Below are positions 13,222 to 23,480 of a DNA stretch of 64,000 nucleotides, piece after piece. The number at the start of each line of letters is the position of its first letter. Position 1 is the first letter of the stretch. This DNA is from Polyodon spathula (lineage: Eukaryota; Chordata; Actinopteri; Acipenseriformes; Polyodontidae). Made by a program: the position numbers and the translations under genes. The notes under the pieces were generated by a model that was not told where the DNA came from, did no database searches, and saw nothing but the letters and a program-made list of their open reading frames with translations. The stretch covers positions 47,927,486 through 47,991,485 of the forward strand of contig NC_054541.1 in NCBI RefSeq assembly GCF_017654505.1, in the 5' to 3' direction.

Positions 13222-15329
13222 TTTCAAATTATGTTGTTCAAATGTGGGATCATCATTCCTAAACAGGGAATAAAGTACATTTGTGGGGGTCTAATAAAAT
13301 CGAGTGGAGCCAATAACAAGCCAGGAGCAAAGGAGCAGTGTGGCTGATTTGTTTAATAAAAAACAAGCATATCCCCCTTGCCCCCAGCTGCACAGCACTT
13401 ACTTTAGTATGCTGGAGAGATTCTCTCATTCTCAGTTTAATGTTTCAGTGGCACCAATCAAAAGCAAAGTGAGTGTACCTTTTTTTTTTTTGGTATGCTT
13501 CCTCCCTGAGTCACTGTAGTTAAGTGCAACAACGCTGATAGGCGGTTACATATGAATTGACAAGGTTTGTTGCAGAATAAGACTTCTGTTCTTCTGAGCT
13601 GGCTGAATGACATCATTGCCTGTTGCAGAGTGAAGCTGTACTGTTTGAACAAGTTAGTGTCGTTGCTGATCCAAGCTTTTGGCAGTATTAAAGTGCTGTA
13701 TATTATAAACAGGGATTGAGCTTCACAATATACTGTTGACAAGTATGCCAAATACTGTAATAAACCACTCACCTTGAATGGAACGTATTTGCTTTGAAAC
13801 ATGTAAGTTATGCAAGAAGTGTTAAAGGCTTAGACACTTGTATTTCTTAAACCCTGTATTTTTTTTCAAGGTGTTGCAAGCAGGTAGACACTTATACATT
13901 CAGATAGAAAGATAATTTTATATACAGTTCACAGATATAAATAATAAATCAGTTGCAATTGACAGAGATAAACAATGCTGAGTGCCAGCTAGTTGGATAT
14001 CAATCAAAAGTTATAAAGTGCCTTATTGGCAGAAATCTCCAATCAGTGCCAAGGGGGGACACATTAAATAGCCAATCAGAAAGACTTTAAGGAACTAAAT
14101 CACAACAGGCCCTTGCTAGTGGGTTATTTTGGGTAAAAACACAAACATGACAGGCTGTAGTTTTCTTATATAGTAATGTCCCTCAAACACATTTAGACAA
14201 GTGAGTGAAACATTTGTCAGCTTTATCATTTATGATTTGATGTTTTGAGTTTCTAATTAATTACACAGCCATATACAACAAACATCTGTTCTGCAAATGC
14301 AAAGCCTGTTTACTGAATGGAGGCTGGAGGATGGGTGGCACATCATAATCGAGCATCTTAACCACAATGCAAAAGAGCCGGGTCATTACATTTATGGTTT
14401 TAGATCTTTTAACCTCATCTTATCTCACTGACATGGGACGCAATTCAGAATCACACAATCCTGCCCGTTACATGAACAAACAATTTAGGGCCGCCCATGA
14501 AGACATGACAGCGAGCGTAGTCACCTCGTGTCTTTGAGGGAGGCTGGATTTTCATGGAGTTTTAATTTGCAAGCTGCTGCCGTGAAGCTCTCTGCTAATG
14601 TGTGGGCAGACTTCCTTCTCTCAGTGCGCACCAAATGACAAAAGCAAAGTGAAAATTCAATTACCGTCCAAAGGAATACTGAATGAGTGGAGAACAAGCT
14701 TGTTGCAATTAGTGCTGTGCTTCCTAGCAGCCCATTAGGAACCTATTACTCAGTCCTGTTGAAACATTTTAACGTGGTACCTTACTGCAATCGAGGTCTT
14801 TTACTCTTCCGTTTCTTTTTACCTAGGAATATACTTCAATTTAAACTTCTAAACTGGAATAAATGTGAAAACAAGGAAGAACAGGAGGGACTCGAAACAC
14901 ATTGCAATTATAAAGGAAAGTATCAGTGTGCAGTCAAACATGCTTTAATAGCAGCATAAGAGATTTAATGGGAGACAAATATTCCCAGGAATTTATTGAG
15001 GGGTCACTCCACACACTATCAGGAGGTGGTGCTTCTTTCATGCTTGCAGTCTATCACACACATCTGTAGCAGCTCTGTTATTTTGCAAGTAGGCTTGCTC
15101 TTTTTTAATTTTTCTCACAAAATAACAGAACAGATAACTCACCTGCAAACTAAATGATTAAAATGTGAAAGCTTATCTGTGAGTCTTACTGCACTGGCTA
15201 TTCTCAGCCCAACACTGTGTCATCTGTGCCCAGCCCAGCTGCAATCACTGGCAGCACTGTCATAGCGCACTAGCATTGGGTCTCACCGGATCGCTGCTGT
15301 TGCCCTCCCTTTCTCTACAGAGCAAGTCT
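13222..15329. other. No recognisable gene
   Basis: Unique non-coding sequence; no exon-like conserved ORF or structured RNA recognised. Confidence 0.6.
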
Positions 15330-15735
15330 CCTCTGTCACTAACAAATGCATCACTACACCCAGCTCCCTGCTCCTGGTCAGCTCAGCAGAGATTAAGAAT
15401 CTTGATACAAACGCATCACTACACCTCGCCCCCTGCTCCCAGTCAGCTCAGCAGAGATCGAGAATCTTGATACAAACGCATCACTACACCTGCCCCGTGC
15501 TCCCAGTCAGCTCAGCAGAGATCGAGAATCTTGATACAAACGCATCACTACACCTGCCCCGTGCTCCCAGTCAGCTCAGCAGAGATCGAGAATCTTGATA
15601 CAAACGCATCACTACACCTGCCCCGTGCTCCCAGTCAGCTCAGCAGAGATCGAGAATCTTGATACAAACGCATCACTACACCCCGCCCCCCTGCTCCCGA
15701 TCAGCTTAGCAGAGATTGAGAATCTTGATACAAAT
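15330..15735. repeat. 64-bp minisatellite
   Basis: About six copies of a 64-bp unit containing TCAGCTCAGCAGAGAT and TACAAACGCATCACTACACC. The middle copies are almost identical (GCTCAGC at 15446, 15510, 15574 and 15638) and the outer ones are diverged. Confidence 0.93.
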
Positions 15736-16062
15736 GATGACGTGATCACAAGCCTGTGATGGAAGTCATGGCACTGTAACACAAAGAATGCATTGGCAAC
15801 AAATTATGTTTTAACCTCCATCGCTGTAATTCCATACCTGCGTTCTGGTCTTCCACTTCTTGAAGTCGTGAGTGCTGGTCAGCCTTCATGTATTAGAGAC
15901 ATTATGGTTCTTACAAATTGTTTTTACATGAATGTTTTATTACTAACATGGCTTAAGCTTATGGAAATCTGCACAGTCAGCATGGCACAGCGTTCTAAAG
16001 TAATAAAGCAATATTTAAATAATAAATCATATCTGAGCAAAAAACATTTCACATGTATGGAA

Positions 16063-16150
16063 ACATAAGAACATAAGAAAAGTTTACGAACGAGAAAAGG
16101 CCATTTGGCCACTGAAGGCTCGTCCCTTGTGGCACAGTACTCTCCCTTAC
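16063..16150. repeat. Fragment of a dispersed repeat (SINE/LINE tail type)
   Basis: The motif ACATAAGAACATAAGAAA followed by an AACGAGA...GGCCATTTGGCC segment resembles the start of an abundant interspersed repeat known from fish genomes. Only about 90 bp is preserved. Family assignment is from memory of the motif and uncertain. Confidence 0.45.
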
Positions 16151-17130
16151 TGCCAGGTAATATTAAAGAGAGCAACTGATATGTACAAATGGGGCCAAGT
16201 CATAATGAAGCCAGGCAATTTAACCAGGACACTAGGGTTAGCGCCCAGTTTTCTTGTTCAGTAAGTGCCTCTACAGATGGTACAGGTGCAGGTAGTATAA
16301 CTGTGCTCTCTCCGTGTCCGCTGGCTTGTGACACACATTTCTCATTGATAAAGCTGATACATTTCTCATTGATAAAGCTGATAAAGCTCTACGCTGCTGC
16401 TGCAAAAACTCAGCTTAAGAATGAAATTTGTGTTTGGTTTCTCCAGTGGTGCAACAGTAACCTGTCCTATGCTGATACCTTTAGAACAGTTTACCACAGT
16501 AAACCTGCATTTACCACAGTTTACCATGGTTTGCAGTGTTTTTGTTAATATGCTTTACCATACCTTTCTGAGTTTTATTATGCATACCTATGCTTTACCA
16601 TGCTTCTACTGTTATTTTCTTACACTTTGCTATGCTTTTACTATGGTAAACCTGTAAGTGGGTAATGAGAGCCGATGCTGACAGAGCTGCTGACACAGTG
16701 TTTGTAGTCTGCATGGACAGGAGCGTTTTAAACACTGGTCAGCTCTATAAACTGCTTCCTGCTGGCTGTGTAATTCTTGGTATCTCAACAACAGGAGTTC
16801 TGAATATTGCTACAGTGACCTCTCAAAGCATGTGACTGGAAGTTGATGCCAGGGAGGTTACAGGGCAATCAATACATAGAAATAAAGGTACCTGCAGGTC
16901 AGAACGTGTAGTGTCAGTCATGATCTGAGTGTCTGAAGACCAAACCAAACCAGGCCATGCCTAGAATCCAAACAACTTTCAATTAACAACACAAATAAAA
17001 GCTTTTCTGTCACAAAAGAAATGGAAAAAACACATTTGATGCTATTCTTCTTCTGTAGGCATTGTAAAGGGGGGTTGGGGCTTGTGGATTTGACTAATTT
17101 AAATAGTTACGGACTGTTCTACCATTATTT
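16151..17130. other. No recognisable gene; minor tandem duplications
   Basis: A 23-bp unit (TTTCTCATTGATAAAGCTGA) is duplicated at 16338-16384. A degenerate series of TTTACCA-type units lies at about 16490-16640. Otherwise unique non-coding sequence. Confidence 0.6.
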
Positions 17131-17139
17131 TTCCACAAA

Positions 17140-17632
17140 ACACGGGGGGTGGGGGGGGGTTGGGGGGGTGTGTGTGGGGGGGGGGGGGGGGGGGGGGGTG
17201 GGGGGGGGGGGGGGGGGTCTGGGGGGGGGAGGGGGCGGTTTGGTGCACTGGCAAAAACAGCACTAGGGTGGGTGGGGGGTGCTGGGGGGGGGGGGGGGGG
17301 GGGTTTGGGGTGGTGGGGGGAGGGGGGGGGGGGGGGGGGGGGGGGGGGTGGGGGGGGGGGGGGGGGGGGGTGCGGGGGGGGTGGGGGGGGGGGGGGGGGT
17401 GGTGTCAGTCATGATCTGAGTGTCTGAAGACCAAACGGGGGGGGGGGGGGGGGGGGTGGCCTAGGTGGGGGGGGGGGGGGGGTGGGGTTTGGGGTGGGTG
17501 GGGGTGGGGGGGGGGGGGGGGGTGGGGGGGGGGGGGGGGGGGTTGGGGGGGGGGGGGGGGGGGGGGTGGGGGGGGTGGGGGGGGGGGGGGGTGGTGGGGG
17601 GGGGGGGGGGGTGTGGGGGTGGGGGGTGCATT
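17140..17632. repeat. Poly-G block
   Basis: Nearly 500 bp of G runs broken by single T, A or C bases. Two islands of ordinary sequence interrupt it. One of them (17402-17436) exactly repeats a segment at about 16911-16945 (starts GTCAGTCATGATCTGAG). The block ends at a GCATTGTAAAG motif that also occurs just before it (17059). Gly- or Pro-rich open frames here are artefacts. It may be a true G-rich satellite or a sequencing/assembly error. Confidence 0.85.
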
Positions 17633-20197
17633 GTAAAGCAAAAGATTTGCTTCATTTGTTACTTCTGAAGCATTGTATTGGACGTTCTGTTCATTCTGGC
17701 TGTCTTGGCTTTGAAGACATTATAAATAGTTAAGACCTTGCTGCATTTCCAATGGCATATGTATTCAGGTGTGTCTGGTTTGTAAGCATTGCCCCACCCA
17801 TTGGTGATATCTGCAGTTGCTCAGGGTGCTTCTTGCTGAATTAAACCATCACGTTTTAGTTTTACTAAGTGTACGTCAATGAGTGTGTAATCCTGTGTGT
17901 CAGGGCCCCCCTGCTGCGCTCCGCTCTGCCCCCCACTCTGCTCGTCCCTCAGTATCACAGGCAGCTGTGGTGGAAAGCTGGAGTCAGTGTCTTCAGGGAC
18001 TGCTATGGGTCTGGAGGTCTCGGTGCACATCGTTTTCCTTCCTATAGAAAGGGTGCAATCCTTCCCATAACAACCTACAAATAAATCTCACAATGTGCAA
18101 CTGCTGCTTGTGTCTTCCAGAATATTTGCATCTGAAGAGCTCACTTTCACTTTCCTGGCTAATTTTAAGCCCCAGATTCTCCAAAATGGCTTTTAAATGG
18201 AATGCAAGTAACATATTCTGTGTAATTTAGAGTAGTTCCCTTTTTCTGATGATTTCATCTTTCCTATTTCACTTACTGTTGTGTCGGCCAGAGATAACAA
18301 AAGACAACCGGGCCAATTCATGAACATAAAATACTATTTTAAGGGATTCATTTGAGGCCTGTTTTTCAAAGGCTGTTTATAAACACAGTTTAGGTTAAAC
18401 AGTGTCTATGAATAAACTGCTAACCCTCTTTAAAATATTTGACAGAAGTTCACACGATGCTGATTTAATTAATCAAAATGGGCTTAATGAACAAAATTAT
18501 ACTCAGAAAAGTTCTGATCGGATGTTCTTTCTCTTTATATTGGGCAACCATTAAAGTTCAACTTGCAGAAATACCACCAGAAACTTAGTAAATTTAATGA
18601 CAATCGTTTAGACTAAAAGCCTGTATCTTCAACAGAACTTGAAGACATTAAGAAAAAGGTTTAGGGGAAACATTTGTCATTGAATTTACAATTTACCACT
18701 GCAAGTATTGAGTGGTTCTTAGTTAAGGATGAACCTATAGATGAACATATTCTCTTATTTCCCCGAATATATGAAATACTTCTGACCCAGAGATGTCTTT
18801 AAATGATCTCAAACACCCACTTATTGATTGCATGGTGTATTGTGTTAAATAGCCCAGATATTTCTTCATAGTATATATAGACTTTCCTTCTCCTTCCCCT
18901 ACAGAGTTGCAAAATGCTGAAACGCCCCACTGTGAAAATACAGTTAGGAGCTTTGCTGTGATAAATTGCTCACTACAGCATTCTCCATAATTGATGCTAC
19001 AGGCACGTGAAAAATGAGATCCCTCTGTCTGTGCTGGACAAGGATGTGACAAACTTCCTGATGAGAACAGGAGGCTGATCACTGCATTCACACCATAACC
19101 TCGAACCCCACCACCCCCCCAAGTGGGGAAACAGACGCCTTCCTTATAGCAGCTTTTAAAAAGTGCAAAATAAAACAAATAAATACAAATATCAACTGTG
19201 ATAAACATAACAGTGTTTTTTGTTGTTTTTGGTACTTCCAATAAAGATAGTGGAATGCAATCCTAGGCAGAGTTTAGTCATATGTGATCTATTGGCATTA
19301 TAACATCCAGTACTTTTAACCATTTAAATATTTTAATATACTTATACTAATTATGTTAATTACCTAACTCGTTCTTGCTGAGAACTGAACTTTTTTATAC
19401 ATGTAATGTGTGGGAGGTAGCATCTGTTCTTTGTTAAGTAAGGATTTACTGACTGCCTGCCAAGTCAAGATAGGCCAAAACATATGGAAGGTCTGTGTTG
19501 GAGACGGGAGTGATAAGGAAGGTCCATTGTGTGGGAATGTGAATCAGGAGAAATAGGTGAAAGATCAACGCAAGCCGCTGCCTTCTCTTGCTTTGCCCTA
19601 GTAGTTGCTTGGGGATGACCCAACAAAGACAGAAAGTAAGACTGATAAAAAGGTTGGCTAGACAGCAAGACTGAGACAGACTTGCAGGAGAAAACACAGA
19701 GGCAGCTGATCTTTTCCAAAGCTACCTCCTGTTGATGAACAGGTCGCCTGTGCTCCCACTAGAATCTGGGGGAATAGCCACGTTCAGTGTTATATTTGCT
19801 GCTTATATGGAATGCATTTATATAGAGATTGATAATAAAGTGTTGATTGTTGTGCTTCCTACACCTTCGGCACCTAGTCTGACATCATTAAAAGGTACAG
19901 CCACCCTACTCCTGGTACCATAATCTTACATTATGTATATTCTTTAACTAATGTACCTAAATGTTTACTGTGCCTTTCAGATATACTCCTAGCTCTTTAG
20001 CACCACCTACTGGCTAGGACACATGTACACAGATCAAAGAGTTTCGTACCTACCTACCTGCATCTTCCCACAACTCATACCTGGGAACCTGAATTAATTT
20101 CATCAAACCATGAATAACCATGATCCAAAACCTGCAGTAGCAATACCCAATCCCTCTTGGTTGGTAAGGCTACAGTTCAGAATATAACCAGGTAGTA
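17633..20197. other. No recognisable gene
   Basis: Unique sequence. A minus-strand frame at 18735-19241 (168 codons) has no recognisable domain and a composition typical of chance frames. Confidence 0.55.
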
Positions 20198-20632
20198 CTA
20201 CAGCGTGTGCTGAGACCAGAACTGTGACGAAAAGAGCTTGTTTGTATTCAACGCTGCTGGCTGTTTAGAGACTACTCTGTCCAAATGAACAGGCAGGCTA
20301 TTGACAAACGCCAGGGCGACATACATCATCAGATTCCTGTGCTCCACACTGTACTCTTTCTTCCAGAGCTGCAGGTTAGTGGTGGCGAGCAGGGCCTTAC
20401 TCCAGTGCACCAGCCCCACAGCGTTCCGGTTCTGGAGCGTCCTGTCTCCGAGGCTGAACGCCTGCAGGATCTGCTCCAGCTCCCCGTTGATGTAGGTGTG
20501 GACGGGATGCCCAAAAATCCTGCGCTCCTTCACCAGCTGGGTCCAGTCCAGGCTTCTGTTCGGAACCAGTGACGGCCAAATGACATTTCTGTTCAGAAAG
20601 TCCAGGTAAGTGACCCGCTTCCCCCTGGGCAT
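20198..20632 (-). CDS. Unidentified ORF, probable exon or single-exon gene
   Basis: I do not recognise this protein. The frame is 144 codons, GC-rich at third positions and unlike the neighbouring AT-rich DNA, and it reads like a genuine globular sequence. Its N-terminal part includes YLDFLNRN, VIWPSLVPNRSLDW and ERRIFGHP. The middle has GELEQILQAF and VGLVHWSKALLATTNLQLWK. A hydrophobic stretch (MMYVALAFVNSLP) lies near residues 101-113, and there are no cysteines. An in-frame stop lies upstream of the first ATG. An alternative is that the ATG is spurious and the exon starts at an AG just after it (about 20622), making this the last exon of a leftward gene. The opposite-strand frames are shadows. 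It lies between the MDM1 promoter and the putative leftward promoter at 5 kb. It could also be a retained fragment of a decayed gene. Confidence 0.45.
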   Translation of the reverse strand: MPRGKRVTYLDFLNRNVIWPSLVPNRSLDWTQLVKERRIFGHPVHTYINGELEQILQAFSLGDRTLQNRNAVGLVHWSKALLATTNLQLWKKEYSVEHRNLMMYVALAFVNSLPVHLDRVVSKQPAALNTNKLFSSQFWSQHTL

Positions 20633-20639
20633 GCACCTC

Positions 20640-20830
20640 CAGCCTGCTCCTCCTCTCCAGAGCTGTTACACTGTATCAAAGGGACTCCAGCACTTCTCTT
20701 CCACTCCAGAGCTGTTACATGCTATCAAAGGGACCCCAGCACTTCTCCTCCACTCCAGAGCTGTTAAACGCTATCAAAGGTACTCCAGCCTGCTCCTCCT
20801 TTCCAGAGCTGTTACACAGTATCAAAGGGA
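20640..20830. repeat. About 57-bp tandem repeat
   Basis: Four diverged units share CTCCAGAGCTGTTA followed by TATCAAAGG. They lie directly upstream of the unidentified leftward ORF. Confidence 0.85.
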
Positions 20831-21756
20831 TAGGTCCCTGGCTCTTTACTACACCACCTGGCTCTTCACCGGCCTCCTCCTGTGGTGGATGGCCCCCGGT
20901 GCAATGCTGAGTGCAGCTCATGTCTGTGTCTCTGTGTGGGGCTGAGGTGTCTGCCAATGGACAGTAGCAGGCTGGCTCCCCAGCACAGTCCCAGGCTCTA
21001 GAAGCAATATGCTGGCTGCAGACCAGAGCATTACAATGAACTGTTACACAGCAGAGTTAACAAACATTAAAGCCATCTCACAGACTTTCAAAAAGATCTG
21101 CTTTACTCTCAAAATGAAGTGGTGAAACCGTACTCCCCTGATTGTCTAATACTGTACACGTCCATTAGAATCCATTGGGCTGGAAGTCTTTGATGTGAGG
21201 TTGCACCTTGACTGACGCAATTCCTCACCCAGGACCCCTGAGGGACATAAATAAATGAGATACTCTTCACCTGATTAGTTTAACTCTCAATCACAATTGT
21301 GCATACCATACGTGATGTATCACTAAATTTACCATACCAAGTATCAACATTTTAGGTGTCTGTCATCAAATGTGAGTACAGCTGCAGCAATAAGGTTTGA
21401 AAGGGAAATATTTTTATCTAAGATCCAGTCTTGCTATATCTGCATGTTTGCAATGAAGGTGTTGGTTAATGAGGAGATGAGTAAGCAAATGAGTAAAACA
21501 GAAGCCCTAATTATATTGTGTGGGTTTCTGGGTTGGCAGAGCTCATCTATCTTGACTATGATGCGATGAGGGCAGCCGGTCACCATGGAGATCTCTATTG
21601 GTCCTTATTTACTGACACAGTTGACAAAGGGATTTATATTTATAAAGATGTCACTCAGCGTTTCCTCCCCACTGAGTTGTCTTATTTTTCCAAGTAACCC
21701 AGATAGTTTCAATTGAAGCCATCATAATTCAAGTAGATTCCGGAGCACAGTGTGGT
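20831..21756. other. No recognisable gene
   Basis: Unique sequence without conserved coding signal. Confidence 0.55.
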
Positions 21757-21860
21757 TGAAGGTTCTGGACAGAGTTCACAGGCTCTCACTTGAAGGTTCT
21801 GGATGGAGTTCACCGGCTCTCACGTGAAAGTTCTGGATGGAGTTCACAGGTTCTCACTCT
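21757..21860. repeat. 34-bp tandem repeat, three copies
   Basis: Three units of the form GAAGGTTCTGGATGGAGTTC plus CACAGGCTCTCAC with few differences. Confidence 0.88.
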
Positions 21861-22855
21861 GACTGGGGAATACAGATTCCACTCCAAGAAGGTTGGATTT
21901 ACAATGTCATTCTCTGCCTGCCATTTCAGCCACTTACTTCCAAGACAACATAACTCAAGAAGCTGTACTTGCAATGCTTTGATGTGTGTGGTGAGACTTC
22001 CTCCATTTTCAACAAGTGGTATCATCACACCACCACCCTCAAGCTCAGCGGCATACTGCCCTATTCATGAACAACACTGGAGTGGCAGAGCTCAATATCA
22101 ACAGCCACTAACCTGGCACACTGAAGACAGCACCAGCACTTTGAATATAGTCCTTAGTGCACGGCTTCACTCTGAAGCAGTAGGGCAGCCTTAACTCCAC
22201 TAATGCAGCTCTGCTGTTGATGCTGCCCTTGAAACCCTGAAGGAAAGTTGAGACTGGTATCTGTTGTACTTGACACTTGTTCTTGTAAATGTAGTGCAAT
22301 GCTATGTAATGGCATGGCATGCAGACTCATGATGCACAGAGCACTGACTTTGACATTTTCAGTGCAGTGCACTGACTATCTATGACATCATAACACTGCA
22401 GGCCATACATACAAAGGTCAATGCTGACACTTTTCATGATGAATCACAGTATTTATCACAACTATATTTACAGTTTTCATTAATTTATCCTGCTGTGTTT
22501 CTGTATTTGTTTAACAGTGAACCATAACAAAGCCATATACACAGCATTTGCCACACAGCATCCCCATTGCTGCACAGCTTGAAGCAGCTCTCCTTACTGT
22601 TGTGTTTCTGGATGATGTGCATACAGTATGCCTCCAAGACAGTGGCTCACAAACTTTGCCCTCTTTTTGTCCTTTTTCCACAGGTGAAACTGGCTATAGA
22701 TTTGTTTAGTTTTCTTTAGATATGCATAATATTTACATTGATATTTTTACAAGGGTTTGTTCTTTCTTCAGTTGTTATTAAGCTGTGGGCTCTTGTTCAA
22801 GACCACATCTGAAAAAGTCTTCAATAAATGTATTGAACATGTTCATTACAGCAAG

Positions 22856-22858
<3 letters not shown>
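21861..22858. other. No recognisable gene
   Basis: Non-coding sequence upstream of the MDM1 promoter; short frames only. Confidence 0.55.

Positions 22859-22928
<70 letters not shown>
22859..22928. repeat. (AT)n microsatellite
   Basis: Uninterrupted AT dinucleotides about 350 bp upstream of the MDM1 start codon. Confidence 0.97.
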
Positions 22929-22931
<3 letters not shown>

Positions 22932-23059
22932 TACTGTGCATCATGATGACACGTAGTACAGACTCAGTACTTTCATTCCCCGGAGCAATATAATCACAGA
23001 TTATAAAATTCAAGAAGGCATAATCAAACCTGTACGTATAACCAGGAGAGCCACAGTGC

Positions 23060-23286
23060 CGTGCTGTGTGAGTTTGCTTGCAGAAACCACGTGCTTCGCT
23101 TCAGAACAATAACAGTTTAGGAAGAGGGATTAGCAGCGACTCCTTAGTGCGCCTGCGCCGCGTGTCGAGGGACGCCATGGGATTTGCTAAGGAAACACAC
23201 AACACAGCGGCTGGACGCTCATCAACAGACAGTTTCTGCACAGAGCAAAAAAATCCGGCAGATTTCTACAGTTTTGTTGCTTGAAA
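23060..23286 (+). promoter_or_regulatory. MDM1: MDM1 promoter / 5' UTR region
   Basis: CpG-richer, TATA-less sequence directly upstream of the MDM1 ATG. Visible candidate sites are an E-box CACGTG (23088-23093), an NRF1-like TGCGCCTGCGCC (about 23149-23160), and an RFX X-box-like inverted element TTTGCTAAGGAAAC (23183-23196). TATA-less promoters with such sites are usual for broadly expressed and ciliary/centriolar genes. The exact transcription start cannot be fixed from sequence. Confidence 0.55.
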
Positions 23287-23436
23287 ATGCCAGTCCGGTT
23301 TACGGTAAGCGTTGGTTTGTTTATTTCACTAAGTCTTCTTTGTTACCTGATCCACTAGGTTACTTTTCATTTGCATTGTAACGAAGAGAAGTCCCCGCAC
23401 TTAATACGTCACCGCTAGTTTGTTGTATTGTTGTTG

Positions 23437-23480
<44 letters not shown>

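Noticed and set aside
17149..17733. Gly-rich and Pro-rich ORFs
   Set aside because: They are translations of a poly-G block and have no coding meaning.
18735..19241. 168-codon minus-strand ORF
   Set aside because: No recognisable domain or splice context, composition of chance frames, and it contains sequence derived from simple C-rich tracts.
20285..20572. + strand ORF followed by a good donor-like CCAG/GTAAGT at about 20604
   Set aside because: The minus-strand frame over the same DNA has much better protein-like composition; the + strand donor match is probably coincidental.
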